A stretch of 64,000 nucleotides of DNA from Salinarimonas sp. (GTDB taxonomy: Bacteria; Pseudomonadota; Alphaproteobacteria; Rhizobiales; Beijerinckiaceae), in the NCBI RefSeq assembly GCF_040111675.1, contig NZ_CP157794.1:3927501-3991500 (forward strand), given 5' to 3'. Positions within the stretch are counted from its first letter, which is position 1, and each line of letters starts with the position of its first letter. Position numbers and translations under genes: made by a program. The notes under the pieces are model-generated. The model was not told where the DNA came from and did no database searches. It saw nothing but the letters and a program-made list of their open reading frames with translations. Below are positions 24,764 through 34,540 of this stretch, in pieces.

Positions 24764-25780
24764 TCAGTAGTGCTCCTCGAAGCGCTTGGCGAGATCCTCG
24801 ATGTTCTCCGGCGGCCAGCCCGGCACTTCCATCCCGAGATGCAGGCCCATGCCGGCGAGCACTTCCTTGATCTCGTTGAGCGACTTGCGGCCGAAGTTCG
24901 GCGTGCGCAGCATCTCGGCTTCCGTCTTCTGGATCAGGTCGCCGATATAGACGATGTTGTCGTTCTTCAGGCAGTTGGCCGAACGCACCGAGAGCTCGAG
25001 CTCGTCGACCTTCTTGAGCAGCGCCGGCGGGAAGGGCAGCTGCGGCGAGACCGTCGCGGCCTCCTCCTTGCGGGGCTCCTCGAAGTTCACGAAGATCGCC
25101 AGCTGGTCCTGGATGATGCGCGCCGCGTACGCGAGCGCATCCTCCGGCGTGACCGAGCCGTCGGTCTCCACCGTCATGGTCAGCTTGTCGTAGTCGAGGA
25201 TCTGGCCCTCACGGGTGTTCTCGACACGGTAGGAGACCTTGCGCACCGGCGAGTAGAGGGCGTCGACCGGGATGAGGCCGATCGGGGCGTCCTCGGGGCG
25301 ATTGCGGTCCGCCGAGACGTAGCCCTTGCCGGTGTTGACCGTGAACTCCATCCGGATCTCGGCGCCCTCGTCGAGGGTGCACAGGACGAGGTCCGGATTG
25401 AGGATCTCGACGTCGCCGATCGTGTTGATGTCGCCGGCGGTGACGAGGCCGGGGCCCGTCTTGCGCAGCGTCATGCGCTTGGGGCCGTCGCCGTGCATGC
25501 GGATGGCGATCGCCTTGATGTTGAGGACGATGTCCGTCACGTCCTCGCGCACGCCCGGGATCGACGAGAACTCGTGCAGGACCCCGTCGATCTGCACGGC
25601 GGAGACCGCCGCGCCCTGGAGCGAGGACAGGAGCACGCGCCGCAGCGCATTGCCGAAAGTGGTCCCGAAGCCGCGCTCGAGCGGCTCGGCCACGACGGTG
25701 GCGACGCGCTTCGGGTCGTCGCCCGGGCTGACCTGCAGCTTGTTCGGCTTGATCAGCTCTTGCCAGTTCTTCTGAATCAC
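24764..25780 (-). CDS. rpoA: RNA polymerase alpha subunit
   Basis: 338 aa, the usual length. The N-terminal assembly domain includes RVATVVAEPLERGFGTTFGNALRRVLLSS in segments, with the dimer and beta-binding surfaces. A flexible linker (about 235-255) leads to the C-terminal domain, which has helix-hairpin-helix elements (LELSVRSANCLK, NFGRKSLNEIKEVL) used for UP-element and activator contacts. It lies 114 bp after rpsK in the classical alpha-operon order. Confidence 0.99.
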   Translation of the reverse strand: MIQKNWQELIKPNKLQVSPGDDPKRVATVVAEPLERGFGTTFGNALRRVLLSSLQGAAVSAVQIDGVLHEFSSIPGVREDVTDIVLNIKAIAIRMHGDGPKRMTLRKTGPGLVTAGDINTIGDVEILNPDLVLCTLDEGAEIRMEFTVNTGKGYVSADRNRPEDAPIGLIPVDALYSPVRKVSYRVENTREGQILDYDKLTMTVETDGSVTPEDALAYAARIIQDQLAIFVNFEEPRKEEAATVSPQLPFPPALLKKVDELELSVRSANCLKNDNIVYIGDLIQKTEAEMLRTPNFGRKSLNEIKEVLAGMGLHLGMEVPGWPPENIEDLAKRFEEHY

Positions 25781-25894
25781 GACCTCACCTCTCGTGAGAC
25801 GGGCAAAGCGGGAGACGCGCGCGGCGCCTCCCGAACGATGCGCGCCGCGCGGCCCGAGAGCGGGACCCGGTTCGCGGCGCGCCGAGCGTGCGCG

Positions 25895-26284
25895 TCAGAC
25901 GCGGCGACGCTTGCGCGGACGGCAGCCGTTGTGGGGAATCGGCGTGACGTCGCGGATGGAGGTGACGGTGAAGCCCGCCGCCTGGAGCGCGCGCAGCGCC
26001 GACTCGCGGCCGGAGCCCGGGCCGGAGACCTCGACCTCGAGGGTGCGCATGCCGTGCTCGGCCGCCTTGCGGGCGGCATCCTCCGCCGCGACCTGGGCGG
26101 CGTAGGGCGTCGACTTGCGCGAGCCCTTGAAGCCCATCATGCCGGCGGACGACCAGGAGATCGTGTTGCCCTGCGCGTCGGTGATGGTGATGAGCGTGTT
26201 GTTGAACGACGCGTTCACGTGCGCGACGCCGGAAACGATGTTCTTGCGTTCGCGGCGGCGGACGCGGGTGGTGTCTCGAGCCAT
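25895..26284 (-). CDS. rpsK: 30S ribosomal protein S11
   Basis: 129 aa, platform of the small subunit. The conserved ITDAQGNTISWSSAG, GSRKSTPYAAQ and RDVTPIPHNGCRPRKRRRV are intact. Its start is 94 bp after rpsM. Confidence 0.98.
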   Translation of the reverse strand: MARDTTRVRRRERKNIVSGVAHVNASFNNTLITITDAQGNTISWSSAGMMGFKGSRKSTPYAAQVAAEDAARKAAEHGMRTLEVEVSGPGSGRESALRALQAAGFTVTSIRDVTPIPHNGCRPRKRRRV

Positions 26285-26378
26285 CTGTCCTCGGTCCTTC
26301 TGGCGCGCCCGTCATGCCAGGCGCTCGGGATGAGAGGGGGCGACGACGGCGCCGCCCCGGGAAATCACGCGGTGGCGA

Positions 26379-26747
26379 TCACTTCTTCTTGCCGGCGATC
26401 GGCTTCGCCTTCCCCTTGCGGGTGCGCGCGTTGGTATGCGTACGCTGGCCGCGGACCGGCAGGTTGCGGCGGTGACGCAGGCCGCGATAGACGCCGAGGT
26501 CCATCAGGCGCTTGATGTTCATCGAGACCTCGCGGCGCAGGTCGCCCTCGACGATGTAGTCGCGATCGATGGTCTCGCGGACCTGGAGGATCTCCGCGTC
26601 GGTGAGCTCGTTCACGCGGCGCTCGGCCGGGATCGAGACCTTCTCGCAGATCTCCTGGGCCTTCTTGGCCCCGATGCCGTGAATGTACTGCAGCGCGATG
26701 ACGACGCGCTTGTTGGTCGGAATGTTGACGCCTGCGATACGAGCCAC
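26379..26747 (-). CDS. rpsM: 30S ribosomal protein S13
   Basis: 122 aa, head of the small subunit. It shows the standard RIAGVNIPTNKRVVIALQYI opening, DLRREVSMNIKRL and RGQRTHTNARTRKG. The true start is GTG at 26747 (GGAGACGAGAC upstream). The frame stays open far upstream but only as an antisense-type extension through the spacer and adk. Confidence 0.97.
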   Translation of the reverse strand: MARIAGVNIPTNKRVVIALQYIHGIGAKKAQEICEKVSIPAERRVNELTDAEILQVRETIDRDYIVEGDLRREVSMNIKRLMDLGVYRGLRHRRNLPVRGQRTHTNARTRKGKAKPIAGKKK

Positions 26748-26942
26748 GTCTCGTCTCCATATGAGCCGCGCGAACCGTTCGGCCGCCGGCGGGTTCGTGA
26801 TGTCGCGCGTCCGGTGGAGGCCGGCCCTCGCGCGGGTTGGGCCCATTCGGGCCGTGAGGCGAAGCACGCAAAGTCCCGGTCGGCCTCTCGCGAAGCCCGC
26901 CGGGACCTGTGTTCGACGCTGGAAGACGGGCCCGTACACGGG

Positions 26943-26959
26943 TTGACGCGCCACGTCAA
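26943..26959 (-). promoter_or_regulatory. inverted repeat / possible internal promoter before rpsM
   Basis: TTGACG-CGCCA-CGTCAA in the 224-bp adk-rpsM spacer. On the minus strand TTGACG could serve as a -35, but the hexamer 17 bp on (TACGGG) is a poor -10. The palindrome may instead be a protein site or RNA hairpin. Confidence 0.3.
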
Positions 26960-26971
26960 GAGCGCATGCGC

Positions 26972-27562
26972 TCAGCCCGCCTTTTTCTCGAGCAGGGCGA
27001 CGAGATCGCGGGTGACCTCGTCGATCGGCTTCATGCCGTCGATCTTCTCCAGCTGCCCCTTCTCGGCATAATAGGCCGAGAGCGGCGCCGTCTGCTTCCT
27101 GAAGGCTTCGAGACGGGTCTTGAAGACCTCGGGATTGTCGTCCTTGCGCACTTCCTGGCCGCGCTCCTGCATCTCGCGGGCGCGGGTGGCGATGCGGTCG
27201 AGGAGCGCGCCCTCGTCCACCACGAACTCGATCACGGCGTCGAGGGAGAGACCCTTCGACGCGAGCATCCGGTCGAGCGCCTCGGCCTGCGCGACCGTGC
27301 GCGGGAACCCGTCCAGGATGAAGCCCTTGGCCGCGTCCGGCTCCTCGATGCGCTCGGCCACGATGCCGACCACCACCTCGTCCGGCACCAGCGCGCCGGC
27401 GTCGATGAGCTTCTTCGCCTCGAGCCCGACCGGCGAGCCGGCAGCGGCGGCGGCGCGCAGCATGTCGCCCGTCGACAGCTGCGGGATGCCGTGGCGCTCG
27501 GAGATGCGCGCGGCCTGCGTTCCCTTGCCGGCGCCCGGCGGTCCCAAGAAGATGAGCCTCAT
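26972..27562 (-). CDS. adk: adenylate kinase (short-lid form)
   Basis: 196-aa enzyme for the reaction ATP + AMP = 2 ADP. P-loop GPPGAGKGTQ at 7-16, NMP-binding STGDMLR, GFILDGFPRTVAQAEAL and the short LID region (RATR...RKDDNPEVFKTRL) are present. The long zinc-type lid is absent, as in rhizobial Adk. I choose ATG 27562 (MRLIFLGPPG). The upstream start adds 8 residues. Its place in the spc block between secY and rpsM is usual for this group. Confidence 0.97.
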   Translation of the reverse strand: MRLIFLGPPGAGKGTQAARISERHGIPQLSTGDMLRAAAAAGSPVGLEAKKLIDAGALVPDEVVVGIVAERIEEPDAAKGFILDGFPRTVAQAEALDRMLASKGLSLDAVIEFVVDEGALLDRIATRAREMQERGQEVRKDDNPEVFKTRLEAFRKQTAPLSAYYAEKGQLEKIDGMKPIDEVTRDLVALLEKKAG

Positions 27563-27622
27563 CCCTGTCCCTTTCGCGTTTCCCATGCTCTCGCGCCGGG
27601 GGCGCGGCGCGACGCCCGAGCC

Positions 27623-28963
<1,341 letters not shown>

Positions 28964-29080
28964 CGTCCCCTCCTCGAGGCGCGCCCAAGTCGAAATCGTT
29001 CGGTTCTCAGAGCGGAACGGCGGCCTCGCACGCTCGCACGCACGGGCCGCCGCTCGCTGTCGCTCAAGATGGGTTCAGGC

Positions 29081-29557
29081 TCATGCCTGCGCAACGGCCT
29101 CGTCGAGGATCTCGACCGAGCCGCCGGCCTTCTCGATGGCGGCGACCGCCGACTTCGAGGCGCGGTTCACCTTGAAGGTCAGCTTCGCCGAGAGCTCGCC
29201 GACGCCCAGGATCTTGACGCCGTCGCGGACACGCGAGCACACGCCCGCGGCGACGAGCGCCTCGACGGTGACCGGCGCATCGGCGGCGAGCCTGCCCGCG
29301 TCGACGGCCTGCTGGATGCGGCCGACATTGACCTCGTTGAGGTCGCGGGCGTTCGGGTTGTTGAAGCCGCGCTTGGGCAGACGCCGATAGATCGGCATCT
29401 GGCCGCCCTCGAAGCCCTTGATGCGGACGCCGGAGCGGGACTTCTGGCCCTTGACGCCGCGGCCGCCGGTCTTGCCCTTGCCGGACCCGATGCCGCGGCC
29501 GACCCGCATGCGTTCCTTGACCGCGCCGGGATTGTCGCGAAGTTCGTTCAGCTTCAT
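29081..29557 (-). CDS. rplO: 50S ribosomal protein L15
   Basis: 158 aa. The Gly/Arg/Lys-rich N-terminus GRGIGSGKGKTGGRGVKGQK and the C-terminal L15/L18e domain are present. It is separated from rpmD by 13 bp. Confidence 0.98.
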   Translation of the reverse strand: MKLNELRDNPGAVKERMRVGRGIGSGKGKTGGRGVKGQKSRSGVRIKGFEGGQMPIYRRLPKRGFNNPNARDLNEVNVGRIQQAVDAGRLAADAPVTVEALVAAGVCSRVRDGVKILGVGELSAKLTFKVNRASKSAVAAIEKAGGSVEILDEAVAQA

Positions 29558-29570
29558 GACGTGCGCCTCC

Positions 29571-29756
29571 TCACTTCTCGACGACGCGCACGAGGTGCTT
29601 CACCGCCTCGATCATCCCGCGCGTGGCGGGCGTGTCGGGGAGGGTCCGCGTCCGGTGCAGCTTGTTGAGCCCGAGCCCGATCAGCGTCTGGCGCTGGCGG
29701 GCCTCGCGGCGAATGGGCGAGCCGATCTGCTCGACCGTGACGGTCTTCTCAGCCAT
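29571..29756 (-). CDS. rpmD: 50S ribosomal protein L30
   Basis: 61 aa, typical length. TVTVEQIGSPIRREARQRQT, GLGLNKLHRTRTL and the closing MIEAVKHLVRVVE are standard. It lies between rpsE and rplO with 11-13 bp gaps. Confidence 0.97.
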   Translation of the reverse strand: MAEKTVTVEQIGSPIRREARQRQTLIGLGLNKLHRTRTLPDTPATRGMIEAVKHLVRVVEK

Positions 29757-29767
29757 GTCGCCCTCCC

Positions 29768-30328
29768 TCAGCCTTCGGCCGACGCGTCGGCGCCGCCGCC
29801 GGGACGGCGGGCCTGCAGGGCCGAAACCTTGAGCCCGCGACGAGCCGCGACGGAGCGCGGGCTGTCCTCGGACTTCAGCGCGTCGAAGGTGGCGCGCACG
29901 AGGTTGTAGGGGTTCGAGGAGCCGAGCGACTTCGACACCACGTCCTGGACGCCGAGCGCCTCGAACACGGCGCGCATCGGGCCGCCGGCGATGATGCCGG
30001 TACCGGCCGGGGCGGCGCGCATCACGACCTTGCCGGCGCCGTGACGGCCCGCGACGTCGTGGTGCAGCGTGCGGCCCTCGCGCAGCGGAATGCGGACGAG
30101 CCCGCGCTTCGCCGCCTCGGTGGCCTTGCGGATCGCCTCCGGCACCTCGCGGGCCTTGCCGTGGCCGAAGCCGACGCGGCCCTTCTGGTCGCCGACGACG
30201 ACGAGGGCGGCGAAGCCGAAGCGACGCCCGCCCTTCACCACCTTCGCGACGCGGTTGATGTGCACGAGGCGGTCGACGAATTCGCTGTCGCGCTCCTCGC
30301 GATCCTGCCTGTCTCTTTCTCTCGCCAT
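29768..30328 (-). CDS. rpsE: 30S ribosomal protein S5
   Basis: 186 aa. The N-terminal double-stranded-RNA-binding fold contains GRRFGFAALVVVGDQKGRVGFG. The C-terminal domain contains PAGTGIIAGGPMRAVFEALG and SLGSSNPYNLVRATFDAL. I choose ATG 30328, because GAGAGAG just upstream is a suitable ribosome site. A GTG 12 bp upstream is the alternative. Confidence 0.97.
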   Translation of the reverse strand: MARERDRQDREERDSEFVDRLVHINRVAKVVKGGRRFGFAALVVVGDQKGRVGFGHGKAREVPEAIRKATEAAKRGLVRIPLREGRTLHHDVAGRHGAGKVVMRAAPAGTGIIAGGPMRAVFEALGVQDVVSKSLGSSNPYNLVRATFDALKSEDSPRSVAARRGLKVSALQARRPGGGADASAEG

Positions 30329-30526
30329 GATCTCTCTCACTGACGCGGGCGGCGGCTCCCGCTCGCTGCCGGGGATCGGCGCCGGGAGGTGTCCCGCGAG
30401 CCCGGAGGCGCGGCGCGCCCCCTCCCCTTCTTGCTTGCCGCCGTCATGGCTCCGCGCGGGCCGGGGCGATGAGCCCTCCCGCGCGGCGCCGTCTCGATGG
30501 ACCGGTGGGCTATACGCCCCTTCCGA

Positions 30527-30889
30527 TCAGAATTCCAGCCCGCCTTCGCGCGCGGCGTCCGCGAGCGCCTTGACGCGCCCGTGGTAGATGTAGCCCGACC
30601 GGTCGAAGACGACCTTGGTCACGCCCGCGGCCTTGGCGCGCTCGGCGACCAGCTTGCCGACCTCGGCCGCCGCGGAGCGGTCGGCGCCGGTCTTGAGCTT
30701 CTCGCGCATGTCCTTCTCCAGGGTGGAGGCGGCGGCGAGGGTGTGGCCCTTCTCGTCGTCGATGATCTGAGCGTAGATCTGCTTCGACGAGCGGAAGACC
30801 GACAGGCGCGGGCGCCCGTTGGCGACGGCCTTGATGGCCTTGCGGACGCGGGCCTTGCGGCGCGCGACGGCGTCGAGGTTCTTAGCCAT
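30527..30889 (-). CDS. rplR: 50S ribosomal protein L18
   Basis: 120 aa, binds 5S rRNA. RPRLSVFRSSKQIYAQIIDD, AERAKAAGVTKVVFDRSGY and the terminal GRVKALADAAREGGLEF are present. A 198-bp spacer to rpsE, longer than elsewhere in the operon, is GC-rich and shows no clear promoter. Confidence 0.98.
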   Translation of the reverse strand: MAKNLDAVARRKARVRKAIKAVANGRPRLSVFRSSKQIYAQIIDDEKGHTLAAASTLEKDMREKLKTGADRSAAAEVGKLVAERAKAAGVTKVVFDRSGYIYHGRVKALADAAREGGLEF

Positions 30890-30901
30890 GGCTCCCGCTC
30901 C

Positions 30902-31435
30902 TTACTTCTTCTTGCCTTCCTTGCGGAAGATGGTCTCGTCGGCGTACTTGACGCCCTTGCCCTTGTAGGGCTCGGGGCCGCGATAGCCGCGGATCACCGC
31001 CGCCACCTGCCCGACGCGCTGCTTGTCGATGCCCGAGATCAGGATCTCGGTGGGCTTGGGCGTCGCGATCTGAATGTCGGACGGGATGTCGAAGTCGATG
31101 TCGTGGCTGTAGCCGAGCGCCAGCTTCAGGGTCTTGCCCTGAACCGCCGCGCGATAGCCGACGCCGTTGATCTCGAGCTTGCGCTCGAAGCCCTTCGACA
31201 CGCCGGTCGCGATGTTCGCGATCATGGCGCGCGAGAGGCCCCACTTCGAGCGGGCCACCTTGGTCTGGTCGCGGGGCTGGACGGCGACGGAGCCGTCCTC
31301 CATCGCGACCGACACTTCCTCGGGGACGACGAAGGACAGTTCGCCCTTCGAGCCCTTCATCTTCACGGTCTGGCCGTCCACGGACGCGGTGACGCCCTGC
31401 GGGACCGGGACCGGCTTCTTGCCTACGCGAGACAT
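30902..31435 (-). CDS. rplF: 50S ribosomal protein L6
   Basis: 177 aa with two similar L6 domains. SRVGKKPVPVPQGV opens the protein. GVGYRAAVQGKTL and the closing YRGPEPYKGKGVKYADE are standard. It is 12 bp from rplR. Confidence 0.98.
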   Translation of the reverse strand: MSRVGKKPVPVPQGVTASVDGQTVKMKGSKGELSFVVPEEVSVAMEDGSVAVQPRDQTKVARSKWGLSRAMIANIATGVSKGFERKLEINGVGYRAAVQGKTLKLALGYSHDIDFDIPSDIQIATPKPTEILISGIDKQRVGQVAAVIRGYRGPEPYKGKGVKYADETIFRKEGKKK

Positions 31436-31469
31436 GTCGCTCTCCTTCGGTTCCGAGATCGCCCGCGCG

Positions 31470-31868
31470 TCAGAAGACGCGGCAGAGCACTTCGCCGCCC
31501 ACGTTGGCCTCGCGGGCCTCGTGGTCGGCCATGACGCCGCGCGACGTGGACAGGATGACCGTGCCCAGGCCGTCGGCGAACCGCGGCATGGTGTCGATCG
31601 ACATGTACACGCGACGGCCCGGCTTCGACACGCGCTCGATCGTCTTGATCACCGGAGCGCCGTCGTAATACTTGAGCTCGATCGAGAACTCGGTACGGCC
31701 GTTGCCGAACTCCGCCACCGAATAGTCGCGGATGTAGCCCTCGGACTTCAGCACGTCCAGAACCCGCGCGCGGAGCTTCGAGCCCGGGGTCGCCACGCTG
31801 GGACGCCGGCGCAGCTGCGCATTGCGGATGCGGGTGAGCATGTCGCCGAGCGGATCGTTGATCGCCAT
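31470..31868 (-). CDS. rpsH: 30S ribosomal protein S8
   Basis: 132 aa. DPLGDMLTRIRNAQ, KVLKSEGYI-like DVLKSEGYIRDY and the C-terminal TVILSTSRGVMADHEAREAN are present. In E. coli, S8 represses the spc operon at the rplE region. Whether this holds here cannot be read directly. Confidence 0.98.
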   Translation of the reverse strand: MAINDPLGDMLTRIRNAQLRRRPSVATPGSKLRARVLDVLKSEGYIRDYSVAEFGNGRTEFSIELKYYDGAPVIKTIERVSKPGRRVYMSIDTMPRFADGLGTVILSTSRGVMADHEAREANVGGEVLCRVF

Positions 31869-31880
31869 GATGCGTCCTCC

Positions 31881-32186
31881 TTACCAGCTCGACTTGACCA
31901 GGCCGGGGATCAGGCCCCGCGACCCGAGCTCGCGCAGCGCGACGCGCGACATGCCGAGCTTGCGGTAATAGGCGCGCGGCCGGCCCGTCACCTCGCAGCG
32001 GTTGCGGATGCGCGTCGGGTTGGCGTTGCGGGGGATCTCGGCGAGCTTGAGGCGCGCCTCGAAGCGCTCCTCCATCGACACCGACTCGTCGTTGGCGATC
32101 GCCTTGAGACGCTCGCGGCGCCCGGCCCACTGCTTGGCCATGCGCTGGCGGCGCTTGTTCTTCTCGATATGGGACTTCTTAGCCAT
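31881..32186 (-). CDS. rpsN: 30S ribosomal protein S14 (long, zinc-free form)
   Basis: 101 aa. Only one cysteine remains (NRCEVTGRPRAYYRKLG), so this is the C-minus, zinc-independent paralogue type. The closing GLIPGLVKSSW is standard. It lies 12 bp before rpsH and 39 bp after rplE. Confidence 0.98.
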   Translation of the reverse strand: MAKKSHIEKNKRRQRMAKQWAGRRERLKAIANDESVSMEERFEARLKLAEIPRNANPTRIRNRCEVTGRPRAYYRKLGMSRVALRELGSRGLIPGLVKSSW

Positions 32187-32225
32187 GAATTCCTCTCCGG
32201 TTTCCGCGTCTGAGGCCCTGCAGCC

Positions 32226-32786
32226 TCACTGCCGGAACGGGAAATTGAACAGACGCAGCAGCTCGCGCGCCTCTTCGTCGGTCTTGGCCGTCGTCGTGAC
32301 GATGACGTCCATGCCCCAGATCTGCTCGACACGGTCGTAGTTGATCTCGGGGAACACGATGTGCTCCTTGATGCCCATGGCGAAGTTGCCGTGGCCGTCG
32401 AAGGACTTCGGGTTCAGGCCGCGGAAGTCGCGCACGCGCGGCAGCGCGATCGTGACCATGCGGTCGAGGAACTCGTACATCCGCGTCTTGCGCAGGGTCA
32501 CCTTGCAGCCGAGCGGCATGCCCTCGCGCACCTTGAAGGTGGCGATGGCCTTGCGGGCCCGGGTGATGACCGGCGCCTGGCCGGCGATGAGCGCGAGATC
32601 GGAAGCGGCCGAGGAGGCCTTCTTCGAATCCGCGGTCGACTCGCCGACACCCATGTTGATGACGATCTTCTCGATCGACGGCACTTCCATGGGGTTCTTG
32701 TAGCCGAACTTCTCGACGAGACCGGGGCGCACCACCTCGTCGTAGTGCTGCTTCATCCGGGGCGTGTAGCCGTTCATCTCAGCCAT
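32226..32786 (-). CDS. rplE: 50S ribosomal protein L5
   Basis: 186 aa, binds 5S rRNA and contacts P-site tRNA. IEKIVINMGVGES, LRKTRMYEFLDRMVTIALPR, RDFRGL and GIKEHIVFPEI are present. Its ATG overlaps the end of rplX by 8 bp, indicating coupling. Confidence 0.98.
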   Translation of the reverse strand: MAEMNGYTPRMKQHYDEVVRPGLVEKFGYKNPMEVPSIEKIVINMGVGESTADSKKASSAASDLALIAGQAPVITRARKAIATFKVREGMPLGCKVTLRKTRMYEFLDRMVTIALPRVRDFRGLNPKSFDGHGNFAMGIKEHIVFPEINYDRVEQIWGMDVIVTTTAKTDEEARELLRLFNFPFRQ

Positions 32787-33096
32787 CGATCAGATCTCCC
32801 GAGCGCTTGGCGAAGCGGACCTTGCGCCCGTCGTCCAGAATCTTGAAACCGACGCGGGTGGGCTTGCCGTCCTTCGGGTCGCGCACCGCCAGGTTCGACA
32901 GGTGGACCGGCGCTTCCTTGTTGACGATGCCGCCTTCCTGCTGCGCCGTCTGGCGCTGGTGGCGCTTGACGAGGTTGACGCCGCGCACGAGCGCCCGCGT
33001 CTCCTTGGGCATGACGCGGACGACCTCGCCGCTCTTGCCCTTGTCGCGACCGGTGAGCACGACGACCTGGTCGCCCTTCTTGATCTTCGCCGCCAT
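32779..33096 (-). CDS. rplX: 50S ribosomal protein L24
   Basis: 105 aa with the KOW motif KKGDQVVVLTGRDKGKSGEV. NKEAPVHLSNL and the C-terminal TRVGFK...KVRFAKRSGD are standard. ATG 33096 shares one base with the rplN stop (TGATG). The 3' end overlaps rplE. Confidence 0.97.
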   Translation of the reverse strand: MAAKIKKGDQVVVLTGRDKGKSGEVVRVMPKETRALVRGVNLVKRHQRQTAQQEGGIVNKEAPVHLSNLAVRDPKDGKPTRVGFKILDDGRKVRFAKRSGDLIDG

Positions 33097-33464
33097 CACA
33101 GCACCTCGGGAGCCAGCGAGATGATCTTCATGTGGTTCTTGGCGCGCAGCTCGCGCGGCACGGGCCCGAAGATACGGGTGCCGACCGGCTCCTTGTTGTT
33201 GTTCACCAGAACCGCGGCGTTCTTGTCGAAGCGGATGACCGACCCGTCCGCGCGGCGGATGTCCTTCGCCGTGCGCACGACGACCGCCTTCATGACGTCG
33301 CCCTTCTTCACGCGGCCGCGCGGGATGGCCTCCTTCACGGAGACGACGATGATGTCGCCGACGGAGGCGTACTTGCGCTTCGAGCCGCCCAGAACCTTGA
33401 TGCACATCACGCGACGGGCGCCGGAATTGTCGGCGACGTCGAGATTCGTCTGCATCTGGATCAT
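33096..33464 (-). CDS. rplN: 50S ribosomal protein L14
   Basis: 122 aa. MIQMQTNLDVADNSGARRVM opens it, and RKGDVMKAVVVRT-type RVKKGDVMKAVVVRTAKD and the terminal FMKIISLAPEVL-type segment are present. It is the first gene after a 158-bp spacer carrying stem-loops, the conventional S10/spc boundary. Confidence 0.98.
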   Translation of the reverse strand: MIQMQTNLDVADNSGARRVMCIKVLGGSKRKYASVGDIIVVSVKEAIPRGRVKKGDVMKAVVVRTAKDIRRADGSVIRFDKNAAVLVNNNKEPVGTRIFGPVPRELRAKNHMKIISLAPEVL

Positions 33465-33570
33465 GGCTGTGATCCTTTCCTTGTCTCAAAAGGTTTCCGG
33501 CGCGAGCGGGATTGCCCGGCCGGACTACTCCTGACGGGGGTCTCGCGCCCCCTGCTCATGATCGCGAGAA

Positions 33571-33595
33571 GGGCGCTCCCTTACAGGAAGCGCCC
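33571..33595 (-). other. stem-loop in the rpsQ-rplN spacer
   Basis: The minus strand reads GGGCGCTTCC-TGTAA-GGGAGCGCCC, a 10-bp stem. A second pair of arms (TCTCGCG / CGCGAGA) lies at 33541-33547 and 33563-33569. There is no T-run. It is a possible attenuator, processing site or target for ribosomal-protein feedback at the S10/spc junction. Confidence 0.5.
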
Positions 33596-33622
33596 GTCCC
33601 GCACAACCCCGAAAAACGGGCG

Positions 33623-33865
33623 TCAGCCCTGCGTCGCCGGCTCCACCAGAGCCCAGCACTTGAGCTTGGAGAGCGGACGGGTCTCCTCGATGAGAACGAC
33701 GTCGCCGACCTTGGCGGCGTTGTTCTCGTCGTGGGCGTGATAGTTCTTCGTGCGGCGAACGGTCTTCTTCAGCAGCGGGTGCGTGAAGCGGCGCTCGACC
33801 TTCACGACGATGGTCTTGTCCTGCTTGTCGCTGACGACGACGCCCTGCAAAACGCGCTTCGGCAT
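33623..33865 (-). CDS. rpsQ: 30S ribosomal protein S17
   Basis: 80 aa. RVLQGVVVSDKQDKTIVVKVERR, YHAHDENN and GDVVLIEETRPLSK are the family signatures. It is the last gene of the S10 section. A hairpin-rich spacer follows. Confidence 0.98.
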   Translation of the reverse strand: MPKRVLQGVVVSDKQDKTIVVKVERRFTHPLLKKTVRRTKNYHAHDENNAAKVGDVVLIEETRPLSKLKCWALVEPATQG

Positions 33866-33877
33866 GGTGGTCCTTCC

Positions 33878-34093
33878 TTAGGCCGCGGCCTCGGCGGCCT
33901 GCTTCTGGCGCTGGATCGTCTTGACCCGGGCGATGTCCTTGCGGACCTGCGCCACGCGCGCGGTGTTCTCGAGCTGGCCGGTCGCCCGCTGGAAGCGCAG
34001 GTTGAACTGCTCCTTCTTCAGCTTGAGGAGCTCGTCCTGCAGCTGGTCGGGGGTCATGGCCTTCAGGTCGGACAGACGCTGGTTCGACTTCAT
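33878..34093 (-). CDS. rpmC: 50S ribosomal protein L29
   Basis: 71 aa, mostly two antiparallel helices near the exit tunnel. DLKAMTPDQLQDELLKLKKE and RFQRATGQLENTARV are standard. The start is ATG 34093 with GGAG upstream. An in-frame TTG 15 bp upstream is less likely. Confidence 0.96.
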   Translation of the reverse strand: MKSNQRLSDLKAMTPDQLQDELLKLKKEQFNLRFQRATGQLENTARVAQVRKDIARVKTIQRQKQAAEAAA

Positions 34094-34104
34094 CTCGTCT
34101 CTCC

Positions 34105-34518
34105 TCAATCGGCGATGCGCTGAACGAAGCGCGTGCGGATCGGGAGCTTCGCCGCCGCCAGGCGCAGCGCCTCGCGGGCGATGTCCTCGGCGACGCCGTC
34201 GATCTCGAACATGATCCGGCCCGGCTTGACGCGAGCGGCCCAGTATTCGGGCGAGCCCTTGCCCTTACCCATACGGACCTCGGTCGGCTTCGCCGTCACG
34301 GGCACGTCGGGGAAGATGCGGATCCAGACGCGGCCCTGACGCTTCATCTGGCGGGTGATGGCGCGGCGCGCGGCCTCGATCTGGCGCGCGGTGACGCGCT
34401 CCGGCTCGACGGCCTTGAGGCCGTAGGAGCCGAAGTTCAGCTCCGTGCCGCCCTTGGCGACGCCGTGGATGCGCCCCTTGAACTGCTTGCGGAACTTGGT
34501 CTTCTTGGGTTGCAGCAT
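34105..34518 (-). CDS. rplP: 50S ribosomal protein L16
   Basis: 137 aa. MLQPKKTKFRKQFKGRIHG opens it. ITRQMKRQGRVWIRIFPDVP and VRMGKGKGSPEYWAARVKPG are conserved. ATG 34518 is preceded by GGAGG. The frame stays open upstream but without homology. Confidence 0.98.
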   Translation of the reverse strand: MLQPKKTKFRKQFKGRIHGVAKGGTELNFGSYGLKAVEPERVTARQIEAARRAITRQMKRQGRVWIRIFPDVPVTAKPTEVRMGKGKGSPEYWAARVKPGRIMFEIDGVAEDIAREALRLAAAKLPIRTRFVQRIAD

Positions 34519-34540
34519 GGCGTGCCTCCAAAGCTCTCGG

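Noticed and set aside
26748..26971. Separate strong promoter for the alpha operon
   Set aside because: TTGACG is present, but the spaced -10 (TACGGG) is poor, so only a low-confidence site was listed.
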